DNA of 64,000 nucleotides from an uncultured Bacteroidaceae bacterium (GCA_934426255.1 CAKRYD010000012.1:12149-76148), one strand, 5' to 3'; shown: positions 8,754 through 16,955, counted from the first letter of the stretch. The notes: a model not told the origin generated them from the sequence alone. Program-made: numbers and translations.

Positions 8754-8775
8754 AATATAAGGTTGTTTGTCCTTT

Positions 8776-8888
8776 GGGTGTCCTGTTCGGTGGTAACGCG
8801 AATAACAGCGCGAATGCCGGGCTTTCGTACACGAATACGAATAACACGGCTACGAATACGAATGCGAACATCGGCTCTCAGCTATACT
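8776..8888 (+). repeat. DGR template repeat (TR), 113 bp
   Basis: Invariant template for mutagenic retrohoming, located 22 bases after the small gene and 127 bases before the reverse transcriptase. It contains 31 adenines, 18 of which differ in VR. Its frame is dominated by AAC/AAT codons, the codons that give the broadest amino-acid choice when A is randomised. The TR RNA with flanking sequence down to 9015 would be the template and primer RNA. No protein-coding role is expected. Confidence 0.96.
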
Positions 8889-9015
8889 GACAACATTTAG
8901 CAAAACAATACAAGGACAAAGACCGCGCCGACAGACAGAAGGCGAAAAATAGTAAACATTAACGGGATTTGGTAGGGAAACCGAAGAACCCCACTTAATC
9001 AGCAAAGCAGCAACG

Positions 9016-10050
9016 ATGAAGAGGTTAGGCAACCTTTACGACAAGATAATAAGCATGGATAATTTGCGCCTTGCGGACGAACGCGCCCGTAAGGGCAAAA
9101 CCCATACATACGGCGTGAGGGTACACGACAAGCACGCGGAAGCCGACCTTTTGGCTTTGCACGAAGCATTGAAAGCCGGAACTTACAAGACTTCGGAATA
9201 TAGTGTATTCACGATATACGAACCAAAGGAACGTATTATTTACCGCCTTCCATACTTTCCCGACCGCATCGTACACCACGCGATAATGAACATTTTGGAG
9301 CCTGTATGGGTGTCAGTATTCACGGCAGACACTTACAGCTGCATAAAAGGGCGAGGAATACAGGCGGCAGCGGATAAGGTACGGAAGGCGATAGACCGGG
9401 ACAAGCCCGGCTGCGCGTATTGTATAAAGATAGACATACGTAAGTTTTACCCATCCATAGATCACGATGTATTAAAGACTATTGTCCGCCGAAAAATTAA
9501 GGATTCACGGCTGCTTAAACTTTTGGATGAGATAATAGACAGCGCAAACGGGATTCCTATAGGAAACTACCTAAGCCAATACTTAGCGAACCTTGTACTT
9601 ACCTACTTCGACCATTGGGTACAGGAGGTAAAACGGGTAAAGTATTACTTTAGATACGCTGACGATGTTGTAGTATTGCACAGTAACAAGAAGTATTTAC
9701 GCGAATTACTTGCCGAGTTTGAAACCTATCTTGCGGGCTTGAAGCTACATATAAAGGATAATAAGCAGATTTTCCCGTTAGCGAAAGACCACAAGGGCAG
9801 ACATGGGCGAGGTATAGACTTCTTGGGCTTTGTGTTCTACCACAACGAAACACGGCTGAGAAAGCGTATAAAGCAAAACCTTTGCCGGAAAGTAGCCAAG
9901 TTAAGAAAGAGGAAGAAACTGCTAACAAACGAGGAGTTCAAACAGCGCATTGCGTCATGGTGGGGATGGGCAAAACACAGCGATAGCGAGTATTTTATTA
10001 ACAAGTTAAATTTAAAGATTAAACCGTATGAAATCAAGTTCAAACGTTAG
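9016..10050 (+). CDS. DGR-type reverse transcriptase
   Basis: 344 residues, close to the usual DGR RT size. The catalytic YADD is at residues 214-217 (9655-9666). RT motif 4 reads IGNYLSQ (182-188), the DGR signature that replaces the QGxxxSP of group II intron RTs. The fingers region includes FTADTYSCIKGRGIQ, and a basic thumb (KRIKQNLCRKVAKLRKRKK) follows, with no maturase or endonuclease domain. It copies TR RNA with adenine-specific errors into cDNA that replaces VR. The next gene overlaps its 3' end by 23 bases. Confidence 0.95.
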   Translation: MKRLGNLYDKIISMDNLRLADERARKGKTHTYGVRVHDKHAEADLLALHEALKAGTYKTSEYSVFTIYEPKERIIYRLPYFPDRIVHHAIMNILEPVWVSVFTADTYSCIKGRGIQAAADKVRKAIDRDKPGCAYCIKIDIRKFYPSIDHDVLKTIVRRKIKDSRLLKLLDEIIDSANGIPIGNYLSQYLANLVLTYFDHWVQEVKRVKYYFRYADDVVVLHSNKKYLRELLAEFETYLAGLKLHIKDNKQIFPLAKDHKGRHGRGIDFLGFVFYHNETRLRKRIKQNLCRKVAKLRKRKKLLTNEEFKQRIASWWGWAKHSDSEYFINKLNLKIKPYEIKFKR

Positions 10051-10414
10051 ACCAGACATTATCCAAGATTTGGGTAACGGGTCATTCCATTACAACTATA
10101 ATATAGTAGAAGTAAAGGTTGCAGACGACGAGGAGGTAGGAGAAAAGACAGCTTACAACTTCGATACGGTGCAAGTGTGGGAGAAACCAACTTATAAAAG
10201 CCTTACGCGAGCGGTCATCCGTAACGAGGTTGATGAAAACGAGGAGTTCTCACTCATTAACGATTACTACGCCGCGAAGTTGGGGCTGGAAACCGACAGC
10301 ACACGCAAGGCGAAGGCAGTAACCGAGTACAAAGCGCATCTTAGCCGCGTGATTGCCATTAAGACGATGGTACGCGCCGACTTGCAGACCGCAGGGTATA
10401 ACCAAACAGAGTAA
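10028..10414 (+). CDS. Phage protein of unknown function after the DGR RT
   Basis: 128 residues, ATG at 10028, overlapping the RT gene by 23 bases in another frame. It is soluble and acidic, with an N-terminal beta-rich part (GSFHYNYNIVEVKVADDEE) and a helical C-terminus (TRKAKAVTEYKAHLSRVIAIK). It begins the group that leads to the lysis genes. I do not recognise a family. The overlap reflects tight packing and the RT frame ends normally, so no frameshift is implied. Confidence 0.6.
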   Translation: MKSSSNVRPDIIQDLGNGSFHYNYNIVEVKVADDEEVGEKTAYNFDTVQVWEKPTYKSLTRAVIRNEVDENEEFSLINDYYAAKLGLETDSTRKAKAVTEYKAHLSRVIAIKTMVRADLQTAGYNQTE

Positions 10415-10417
10415 GGC

Positions 10418-11023
10418 ATGGAGTATTTACCAGCAATAATTAGCGCGATTGGCACGATCATCGCGGCATGGTTCGCATACAACCAATACACCAAGAACAA
10501 AATAACGGACTTGAAGGTAGAGCAGATGCGGACAGAGAACGAAACGAGGAGAAAGCGACGCGCGGACAATTCGGCGGTAGTTTACGGCGAGTTGTGGGAA
10601 GTCCTGCACGACCTTAAAGCCGACCGCGTTTATATTGTGCAGCCGCACCCATTGGGCAACGAAAGCATGATAAGCATATACTTTGAAAGCAAGCGCAAGG
10701 GCGTGGAGAGCATGAAACCGCGTATTCAGAACTTGAAGATGAGCGACGTAGCCAAATTTTGCAGCGACCTAACAAAGAACCTGTTTATGTTCATTACAGA
10801 CATAGACGTACAAGTACAAGACAGATGCGCAAAATCTTTGCTTTCGTCCGGCGGAACTTCGCAAGTGATAATAAAGCGGCTTAGCGATAATAACCACGAT
10901 TGGGTAGGCTCTATTTTCGTAGAGTTTACACACAACGCAGAGATTAATGAGCAGAATGCCCATAATATACTGCACGAAGCCGCCATGAACATTCAGTACA
11001 TATTGCCCGAATTTGTAGCTTAA
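10418..11023 (+). CDS. Membrane-anchored phage protein in the lysis module (holin or regulator candidate)
   Basis: 201 residues. One N-terminal membrane helix (about residues 4-20, LPAIISAIGTIIAAWFAY) is followed by a charged coiled-coil-like stretch (about 25-50). A globular cytoplasmic domain comes next whose strand pattern (ADRVYIVQPHP, then a ligand-pocket-like helix region and WVGSIFVEFT) resembles a GAF fold. It lies 6 bases before an endolysin with no signal peptide, so a holin is expected nearby and this is the only preceding membrane protein. A single-helix holin with a sensing domain would be unusual, and other roles are possible. Confidence 0.5.
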   Translation: MEYLPAIISAIGTIIAAWFAYNQYTKNKITDLKVEQMRTENETRRKRRADNSAVVYGELWEVLHDLKADRVYIVQPHPLGNESMISIYFESKRKGVESMKPRIQNLKMSDVAKFCSDLTKNLFMFITDIDVQVQDRCAKSLLSSGGTSQVIIKRLSDNNHDWVGSIFVEFTHNAEINEQNAHNILHEAAMNIQYILPEFVA

Positions 11024-11029
11024 TAGATT

Positions 11030-11608
11030 ATGGCGAGCATCAAGATTTTAGCCCCCTTCATACTTGCATGGGAAGGCGGTTTTGTTAACGACCCGATAGA
11101 CAGGGGAGGAGCGACCAACAAGGGCGTAACGCTTGCGACGTGGAAACAAGTAGGCTACGACAAGGACGGTGACGGCGATATAGACGTAGAAGACCTAAAA
11201 AAGATTTCCACAGACGACGCGATAAACGTGGTAATGAAGCCTCACTATTGGGATAGGTGTAAAGCCGACAAAATTAGAAGTCAGTCAGTAGCCAACATTC
11301 TCGTAGATTGGGTATGGGCTTCCGGCAAGCACGGAATAACTAATGTACAGCGGCTGCTGGACGTGAAGACGGACGGCCTTGTAGGCGACAAGACAATAGC
11401 CGCGCTTAACGCCAAAGAGCCGCGCCAGCTATTCACGGCGATAAAGAAAGCCCGTGTTTCCTTCATTGACGGCATCATCAGAGCCAGCCCGAGACAAAAG
11501 CGGTTTAGAAACGGCTGGCTTAACCGCCTCGCGTGTATTGAGTACGGAAAACTGAAATATACCACGGACGGCAAGACATTAACCGAATTTCAATTCATGG
11601 ACGTATGA
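11030..11608 (+). CDS. Endolysin: GH108-type N-acetylmuramidase with peptidoglycan-binding domain
   Basis: 192 residues. The N-terminus has the GH108 signature: ILAWEGGF with the catalytic Glu, followed by DRGGATNKGVT. An Asp-rich loop DKDGDGDIDVEDL (about 43-55) looks like an EF-hand calcium site. Residues about 105-185 (LLDVKTDGLVGDKTIAAL and following) match the PG_binding_3 domain that follows GH108 domains. It cleaves the glycan backbone of peptidoglycan at phage release. No signal peptide is present, so it depends on a holin. Its stop overlaps the start of the spanin-like gene by 4 bases (ATGA). Confidence 0.9.
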   Translation: MASIKILAPFILAWEGGFVNDPIDRGGATNKGVTLATWKQVGYDKDGDGDIDVEDLKKISTDDAINVVMKPHYWDRCKADKIRSQSVANILVDWVWASGKHGITNVQRLLDVKTDGLVGDKTIAALNAKEPRQLFTAIKKARVSFIDGIIRASPRQKRFRNGWLNRLACIEYGKLKYTTDGKTLTEFQFMDV

Positions 11609-12171
11609 AAAAGTTCTTAAGCTTTAATATTGCCGTATTCCTTCTTCTTTGCCTTTTCGGGTGCAGCAGTACACGAAAGGCTATTAAGGAGGGATCGAGC
11701 GTAACGGAATCGCAGAAGGAAACAACGCACAGCGAGAGCGACAAGGCGGCGAGTTCCACTGCCAGCACGGAGGTAAAGACTAATACAAACGTAGTGGTAG
11801 ACTTTACCAAAGTGGAGTACAACGACGGAACGGGCGACCTGCTGGCAGAATACCCGATACCCGAAAGTACACCCGAAAATTCCAATGGCAGCAGCCAACG
11901 CAAGCCACCCGATAGGAAAAGCGGCATAAAGTCTATTACTTTCGGGCGCATCACAATCAACGGAAACAGCAGCAAAAAGCAGGAAACGCAGGTTAAAACG
12001 ACAGAAAACAGTCGCGAAGACATTCAAAAGAGCGCGAAAAAACAAGGAACAGGCAAAAAACAGGTGCAGAAAAGCCCGGCATTTGGGAGTTTTACACCTA
12101 TTCGCGCCGCTTTCGTCCTTCTTTTGATTATTGCCGCCGTATTGTTGTGGTGGAAGTTTAGAAAAGGGTAA
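11605..12171 (+). CDS. Predicted one-component (unimolecular) spanin lipoprotein
   Basis: 188 residues. The N-terminus is a lipoprotein signal ending in LFGC (Cys at about 20), which would anchor it in the outer membrane. The C-terminus is a membrane helix (AAFVLLLIIAAVLLWW, about 168-185) followed by a short basic tail, which would sit in the inner membrane. The Ser/Thr/Lys-rich middle could span the periplasm. This two-end anchoring is the hallmark of u-spanins such as gp11 of phage T1, which join the two membranes in the last lysis step. It overlaps the endolysin stop by 4 bases. No sequence homology to T1 gp11 is claimed. Confidence 0.72.
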   Translation: MKKFLSFNIAVFLLLCLFGCSSTRKAIKEGSSVTESQKETTHSESDKAASSTASTEVKTNTNVVVDFTKVEYNDGTGDLLAEYPIPESTPENSNGSSQRKPPDRKSGIKSITFGRITINGNSSKKQETQVKTTENSREDIQKSAKKQGTGKKQVQKSPAFGSFTPIRAAFVLLLIIAAVLLWWKFRKG

Positions 12172-12205
12172 AAAGCACCCGAAAAAGACATTTTCGGGTG
12201 CTTTT
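12171..12205 (+). terminator. Strong terminator at the end of the phage late operon
   Basis: A perfect 15-bp inverted repeat starts at the last base of the spanin stop codon: AAAAGCACCCGAAAA (12171-12185), loop AGACA, and the complementary arm 12191-12205 ending in a T-run. With A on one side and T on the other it can work in both directions, also stopping leftward transcripts from the tRNA gene. Confidence 0.9.
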
Positions 12206-12248
12206 TCGGGTGCATAAATAATAATACTGTGATACTCAGTGGTGAATG

Positions 12249-12322
12249 TGGAGCATACAGGACTCGAACCTGCCACCTCTTGACTGCCAGTCAAACGCTC
12301 TAGCCAGATGAGCTAATGCCCC
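12249..12322 (-). tRNA. tRNA-Ala (anticodon GGC)
   Basis: 74 bases with a complete cloverleaf on the minus strand. The acceptor arm GGGGCAT pairs with ATGCTCC, the D arm has AGCTC/GAGC, the anticodon loop is CTGGCAG (anticodon GGC), and the T loop is TTCGAGT. The discriminator is A and CCA is not encoded. Its 3' end points at the prophage end, 44 bases from the phage terminator, making the 3' half the likely integration site. Confidence 0.95.
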
Positions 12323-12332
12323 ATTTGCAAGG

Positions 12333-12340
12333 CAAAGTTA
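12333..12340 (-). promoter_or_regulatory. -7 box of the tRNA-Ala promoter
   Basis: TAACTTTG on the minus strand, 11 bases upstream of the tRNA 5' end, matches TAnnTTTG. A TTG lies about 20 bases further upstream (12361-12363). Spacing to the tRNA fits direct transcription. Confidence 0.7.
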
Positions 12341-12476
12341 GGTATTTTTTGCCAAACGGCCAACTTTTTATCCGCTTTTTTGTTCAAAATAATCCACTCA
12401 TCCCGTTATCGCCCGATAATGAGAAGGATTGCTTCATAAAAACAGATAAAAGGCCGAACAAGTCAAATAAAAAAGG

Positions 12477-12484
12477 TAAGTTTG
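12477..12484 (+). promoter_or_regulatory. -7 box of the DUF2520-kdsC-maf operon promoter
   Basis: TAAGTTTG matches TAnnTTTG, 63 bases before the first start codon. There is no clear TTTG -33 element at the usual spacing. Confidence 0.5.
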
Positions 12485-12547
12485 CATTACATAACTGCAT
12501 ATGTCCTTTATTGAGGTATTCCAGTTCATAAGACGTTTGAAAAAAAT

Positions 12548-13357
12548 ATGAGGATAGTATTGATAGGAGCGGGCAGATTGGCCTTCAATCTGGGTCGGGC
12601 ATTGCTGCGCAACGGACACGAAGTGGCTTATGTGTTGGGGCGTAGCACGGAAAATACATCCGCTTTGGCCGGCATGCTGCAATGCCCCTGTTCCATAAAC
12701 ATGGCCGACCTACCCGTTGATGCCGATATGTATATGGTCTGTGTCAACGACGAGGCTCTGCCAGCTGTCGTAGCTTCGATGCCGCCATTGCAGGCATTGG
12801 TGGTTCACACGGCCGGCAGCATGTCGTTGCAGGTGTTTGAAGGAACTTCACTGTGCAGGTATGGCATATTCTATCCCATGCAGACGTTTTCGAAAGAAGT
12901 GGCAGCCGATTTTTCTGACATACCGTGTTTCATCGAAGCGTCAGACGAATCCGATTTGGACTTGTTGGAAAGCTTCTCACGTACATTGACGCATCGCGTG
13001 TTCCGTCTTTCGTCGGAAAAGCGCAGGTATTTGCACCTTGCAGCCGTCTTTGCCTGCAATTTCAGCAATTATTGCTATGCCGTTGCAGGGCAGTTGCTGG
13101 CTGAAAACGCCCTGCCATTCGACGTGATGCTGCCGCTGATTGACCAGACAGCCCGCAAAGTACATTCTATGGCTCCCGTCGAAGCACAGACAGGGCCGGC
13201 CTCGCGCGGCGACAAAATCGTGATGGAAGCTCATGCAGCCTTGCTTGACCGGCATGGGGAGCTAAAAGAAATATACCGCTTGATGAGCAACGGCATCCAA
13301 AGTGCCCTGCAGCAGAAAAGTGCAACGAAAAGAATAATGACAGATGATAAATTATGA
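12548..13357 (+). CDS. DUF2520-type Rossmann oxidoreductase-like protein
   Basis: 269 residues. The N-terminus is a Rossmann dinucleotide-binding fold with GAGRLAFNLG (residues 7-16), as in F420/NADP-dependent oxidoreductases. The C-terminal helical part (AAVFACNFSNYCYA, about 164-177) is the DUF2520 domain of this family, in which the reaction is not well established. It is the first gene of a seven-gene operon and overlaps kdsC by 14 bases. Members are commonly found next to kdsC and maf in Bacteroidales. The substrate is unknown. Confidence 0.85.
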   Translation: MRIVLIGAGRLAFNLGRALLRNGHEVAYVLGRSTENTSALAGMLQCPCSINMADLPVDADMYMVCVNDEALPAVVASMPPLQALVVHTAGSMSLQVFEGTSLCRYGIFYPMQTFSKEVAADFSDIPCFIEASDESDLDLLESFSRTLTHRVFRLSSEKRRYLHLAAVFACNFSNYCYAVAGQLLAENALPFDVMLPLIDQTARKVHSMAPVEAQTGPASRGDKIVMEAHAALLDRHGELKEIYRLMSNGIQSALQQKSATKRIMTDDKL

Positions 13358-13862
13358 TTTGACGAAGATAAAGGCCGTGATGCTCGATGTCGACGGTGTG
13401 TTAAGTCAGGAAACCATAGGCATGGACTCGGAAGGAGTGCCGCGCCGCACGGCCAACATCAAGGACGGCTATGCCATACAGCTGGCCGTGAAGCTTGGCC
13501 TCAAGATTGCCATCATAACCGGAGGCAACTGCGAATCCATACGCAAACGATATAGCAGTCTGGGTGTGAGCGACATTTTTCTCGGCAGCAGTGTGAAGAT
13601 AAATATATACAACCGGCTGCTCGACAAGTATGGCCTGAAGTCGGATGAAGTAATCTACATGGGCGACGATATACCTGACTTCGAAGTGATGCAAGCCTGC
13701 GGATGCCCCTGTTGCCCAAGCGATGCAGCCGATGAAATAAAGGCCGTGTCCCGGTATATATCCTCACGTCAGGGTGGATGTGGATGCGTGCGCGAAGTGA
13801 TAGAGCAGGTACTCAAGGCTCGCGGCCTGTGGAAAATGGATAAAGTGGCTTTTGGTTGGTAG
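13344..13862 (+). CDS. kdsC: KdsC-like 3-deoxy-D-manno-octulosonate 8-phosphate phosphatase
   Basis: 172 residues, the typical size of the cap-less HAD phosphatase KdsC. HAD motif 1 is DVDGVLS, with the nucleophile Asp15 and acid/base Asp17. The conserved Thr is in IAIITGG, and the last motif is GDDIPDFEVM. It releases phosphate from KDO 8-phosphate to give KDO for lipid A-core synthesis in the cytoplasm. It overlaps the previous gene by 14 bases and ends 12 bases before maf. Assignment is by motif and length. Related small HAD phosphatases cannot be fully excluded. Confidence 0.88.
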   Translation: MINYDLTKIKAVMLDVDGVLSQETIGMDSEGVPRRTANIKDGYAIQLAVKLGLKIAIITGGNCESIRKRYSSLGVSDIFLGSSVKINIYNRLLDKYGLKSDEVIYMGDDIPDFEVMQACGCPCCPSDAADEIKAVSRYISSRQGGCGCVREVIEQVLKARGLWKMDKVAFGW

Positions 13863-13874
13863 AACGGATGTAGA

Positions 13875-14486
13875 ATGTTAATGTATAAACCCATGCTGGA
13901 CAATCTGAAGAACTATGATATAGTATTGATGAGTGGTTCGCCTCGCAGGCGCGAACTGCTGGCACGCTTGGGACTGACCTTTACTGTGGGCCGCTCCGAC
14001 ATTGACGAAGTTTGCCCTGAGGGTCTTCAATACAGGAATATACCTATGTACTTGTCGCGCCTTAAAGCCGAACACTGTGTGCCTGCCATGACCGGCAACA
14101 ATCTGGTGATAGCCGCCGACACCATAGTATGGTGCAGCAACAAAGTGCTGGGCAAACCCTCGACCGAAGAAGAGGCATGTGCCATGCTGTCCATGCTTTC
14201 AGGCCGGCAGCATTCGGTGGTGACCGGGGTAACACTGCGCACTGCCACCTGCCTGAGAAGCTTTTATGCCGAAACCATAGTGACTTTTGCCGAGCTCACA
14301 CCCGATGAAATCCACTATTATGTCGATACATTCCGTCCGCTCGACAAGGCCGGTGCCTATGGCATTCAGGAATGGATAGGGATGATAGGAGTAAAGGAAA
14401 TCCATGGCAGCTACTACAATGTGATGGGGCTGCCCCTGCACCGCTTATACAACGAACTGAAAAAGATAGAACCATTATGTTGCTGA
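13875..14486 (+). CDS. maf: Maf-family nucleoside triphosphate pyrophosphatase
   Basis: 203 residues. The family signature SGSPRRRELLARLG is at about 20-33, followed by AADTIVW and GKP, the usual Maf landmarks for nucleotide binding. Maf proteins hydrolyse (d)TTP, UTP or modified nucleotides to monophosphates, acting in house-cleaning. The first ATG (13875) is used here; ATGs at codons 3 and 7 are also possible. Its 3' end overlaps the next start by 10 bases, so translation may be coupled. Confidence 0.9.
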   Translation: MLMYKPMLDNLKNYDIVLMSGSPRRRELLARLGLTFTVGRSDIDEVCPEGLQYRNIPMYLSRLKAEHCVPAMTGNNLVIAADTIVWCSNKVLGKPSTEEEACAMLSMLSGRQHSVVTGVTLRTATCLRSFYAETIVTFAELTPDEIHYYVDTFRPLDKAGAYGIQEWIGMIGVKEIHGSYYNVMGLPLHRLYNELKKIEPLCC

Positions 14487-15088
14487 AATTCTACGATGAT
14501 CACAACAGTTACGAAGCCTTGCAAAGCGTAGCCGACTTGTTGAACGACGGCGGCACGTTCATCTTTCCCACAGATGGCCGTTATGCCATAGGTTGCCACG
14601 CCTTGAAAATCCATGCAGTCGAGGCAGTCTGCCGTCTGAAAGGCGTGAACCCCATGAAAAACCGGCTGTCCATCATCTGCTATGACCTGAGCTCCATCAG
14701 CGAATTCACACGTATGGACAATGACATCTTCAAGCTCATCAAAAAGAATGTTCCCGGACCCTTCACCTTTATATTGCCCGGAACCAACAAGCTTCCCAAA
14801 ATATTCATGGGACGGAAAGAGGTAGGCATACGCATGCCCAACAATCCCATAATCATGGATATAACACAGCACCTTGAAGCCCCCGTACTGACAGCATCAC
14901 TGCCTGTGCCCGATGATGAGGAAGACGAATACTATACCAACCCCGAACTCATTGACGAAATGTTTGGCAACATGGTAGACCTCGTCATCGATGGCGGCAC
15001 AGGCCGCAACATAGAATCAACCATCGTGGATTGCACTCAAAGGCCGCCTGTGGTGGTAAGGCAGGGTGCAGGACTATTGAATTACTAA
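14477..15088 (+). CDS. YciO/Sua5/YrdC-family protein
   Basis: 203 residues from ATG 14477, overlapping maf. The frame is open further upstream, but that part lies inside maf. YrdC-fold landmarks are GGTFIFPTDGRYAIGCHA (about 25-42), the KNRLSIIC segment, and PGPFTFILPGT. It groups with the shorter YciO type rather than full Sua5. TsaC/Sua5 make threonylcarbamoyl-AMP for tRNA t6A, whereas the role of YciO proteins is less certain. Confidence 0.85.
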   Translation: MLLKFYDDHNSYEALQSVADLLNDGGTFIFPTDGRYAIGCHALKIHAVEAVCRLKGVNPMKNRLSIICYDLSSISEFTRMDNDIFKLIKKNVPGPFTFILPGTNKLPKIFMGRKEVGIRMPNNPIIMDITQHLEAPVLTASLPVPDDEEDEYYTNPELIDEMFGNMVDLVIDGGTGRNIESTIVDCTQRPPVVVRQGAGLLNY

Positions 15089-15101
15089 ACTAAACAAGCA
15101 T

Positions 15102-15590
15102 ATGAAGAAAACCTTTTTAGCATTGATGGCATGCATGGCATGCGTAATGTTTGACAGCTGCTCGGAAGATAAAGAAGACTACGAATCAAAACTTCCTGTA
15201 TTTTCCGACATCGTGTTTGACTCTGAAACCATAACTGCCGGCGATTATGTCACAGCCACCGCCGTACAGCATAAGCTGGGCAAGCTGCTCGACAACACAA
15301 CATATTATTGGAAGCTTGACGACCCAACGGCCCATGCAACCCTGCAATACAACAACGCAGTGATCTATCCGCATAACTCCACCAATCCTTCCTGCAAGTT
15401 CCGTGCCCCCGAATTGCCGGGAACATACACTATAACATTCCAAGGACAGTATTCGGTGTCAGGACAAGCAGGCAACAGCTCGTCGATGGGCGAGATTTCA
15501 AAAGGAACAGTGAAGTATGAATATACTCCCATCAAGGCATACGTAACGATAACAAAGAAATTTAAAGTGGTGAACTCCAACGCCAATTGA
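15102..15590 (+). CDS. Hypothetical lipoprotein
   Basis: 162 residues. There is a signal peptide (MKKTFLALMACMACVMF) with lipobox ending DSC at about residue 20, so it is lipidated and probably in the outer membrane. The mature part is beta-rich with an immunoglobulin-like feel (ATLQYNNAVIYPHN, then ELPGTYTITFQGQYS). It starts 13 bases after the YciO-like gene and precedes the secreted DUF3472 protein, so the two may act together at the surface. No specific family is recognised. Confidence 0.75.
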   Translation: MKKTFLALMACMACVMFDSCSEDKEDYESKLPVFSDIVFDSETITAGDYVTATAVQHKLGKLLDNTTYYWKLDDPTAHATLQYNNAVIYPHNSTNPSCKFRAPELPGTYTITFQGQYSVSGQAGNSSSMGEISKGTVKYEYTPIKAYVTITKKFKVVNSNAN

Positions 15591-15616
15591 AAGATGTTGG
15601 GCTGAAGAGCAATAAA

Positions 15617-16951
15617 ATGAACAAAGCCTTTGTCCTGCTAAAGATCATCCTGTTGTCCTGCGTCTTTGCTCGGACATCGCACACTGCTGCGCAGTTTGTC
15701 CCGGGCAAATGGACAATCCCCATGAGGGGCAACAGCTACATCACCCTGCGCAGTGAAGATGCCATGCGTCAGGATGCCGGCACCCGCAACGCAGCGTTGG
15801 CCGTAGTGGGACAGGGCGGCTTGATTTTGAAGAACGACACCCAGAGCATTGCGTCAGCCTTTGTATATGTCCCTGCAGCATCGCAGCCCAAGATTGCACT
15901 CAATGTGGTGGGCAGTGCATGCATGGAAATAACGTGCGACTCGGCACATTTCGTCAAAGATGTGGCAAACAAAAAAATGGGAATAGTCACATTGGGACAT
16001 CTCAACATCAGGCAAGCACAGTATGTACGCATAGATTTCAGACTCAAGGATACAGGCAAACCCTCCTACGTCATCATACGTGACATTGTTTTGTCCGAGA
16101 TTCCGGTGAAGCCACTCTTTGTAACTCATAATTTCGATACGAAATATGGATTGTGCGGCTCCAGTGTAATGCTGAACTATGATACGTCGGTCTGTGGAGA
16201 AGCCCGGTGGGCCTATGTTGAACTGACCGTACCACCCGAAGGTGACGTGCGTGGCGGCAACTATTGCGCATTAGGCTTTGATGGCGGCATGCTGGGTTTC
16301 CGCTACAACAAAAACGGCGACAAAGTGGCGGCTCTCTCAGTATGGAATGCCATGAAAGACGAAAGTTTCGGTGATGTTCCCCCTGAATACAGGGCAAAAG
16401 TGATTGACAAGGGCCCCGGAGTAAAGACCATACAATTCGGCTATCGCAAGGAAGGCAAGCGTTGCAGCCTTGAATATCCTTGGAAAAGTGGCAGGACATA
16501 CGCCTTCCTGTTGCACGCAACGAACGAAGACAGCACTACAAGCTACACAGCCTATGTCTGCGACAAGATGGATGCAAAGTGGAATAAAATAGCCACTATA
16601 CTGCGTCCTTTCACAGACAATCTCATAACAGGCTTTTGCTCATATCTTGAAAACACCCTGCCATGGCAAGGATACTTGATGCGCAAATGTCGTGTAGGAA
16701 ATGCCATGGTGCGTGGAAAAGACAAGAAATGGCACAGGATATCTGAAGCGCAATTCAGCAATGATGATACCGGCCGGAGAGGCATCCGCGTTGATTATGG
16801 CGGTGGAGTGGAGAAAGGATGCTTTTATTTGATGACCGGCGGTTACTTTGGTGATGGTGCCAAGTCGGACAGCCAACTTCGGTTGCCCGCCAAGGACATG
16901 ACGGCAACCGTCAAGTGGATAAATGAGGAGATAACAAAATTAAACGACTAA
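15617..16951 (+). CDS. Secreted DUF3472-domain protein
   Basis: 444 residues from ATG 15617. An in-frame ATG at 15587 overlaps the previous gene and would put charged residues before the signal peptide, so it is less likely. The signal peptide is MNKAFVLLKIILLSCVFA. An N-terminal beta-sandwich (about 30-150) resembles DUF5077, and the DUF3472 region follows (about 165-430). Such proteins are common in Bacteroidota and are thought to handle carbohydrates, but the activity is not established. It lies 4 bases before the phosphohexomutase gene. Confidence 0.75.
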   Translation: MNKAFVLLKIILLSCVFARTSHTAAQFVPGKWTIPMRGNSYITLRSEDAMRQDAGTRNAALAVVGQGGLILKNDTQSIASAFVYVPAASQPKIALNVVGSACMEITCDSAHFVKDVANKKMGIVTLGHLNIRQAQYVRIDFRLKDTGKPSYVIIRDIVLSEIPVKPLFVTHNFDTKYGLCGSSVMLNYDTSVCGEARWAYVELTVPPEGDVRGGNYCALGFDGGMLGFRYNKNGDKVAALSVWNAMKDESFGDVPPEYRAKVIDKGPGVKTIQFGYRKEGKRCSLEYPWKSGRTYAFLLHATNEDSTTSYTAYVCDKMDAKWNKIATILRPFTDNLITGFCSYLENTLPWQGYLMRKCRVGNAMVRGKDKKWHRISEAQFSNDDTGRRGIRVDYGGGVEKGCFYLMTGGYFGDGAKSDSQLRLPAKDMTATVKWINEEITKLND

Positions 16952-16955
16952 GAAT

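Noticed and set aside
10028..10050. Programmed frameshift joining the RT with the next gene
   Set aside because: No slippery sequence or pseudoknot is seen and the RT ends at its normal length. A 23-base overlap is ordinary in phage operons.
1..12205. Mu-like transposable phage, as in some DGR-bearing Bacteroides phages
   Set aside because: No Mu-type gene is visible in this portion and the end lies at a tRNA gene. It cannot be excluded because the left part of the phage is outside the window.
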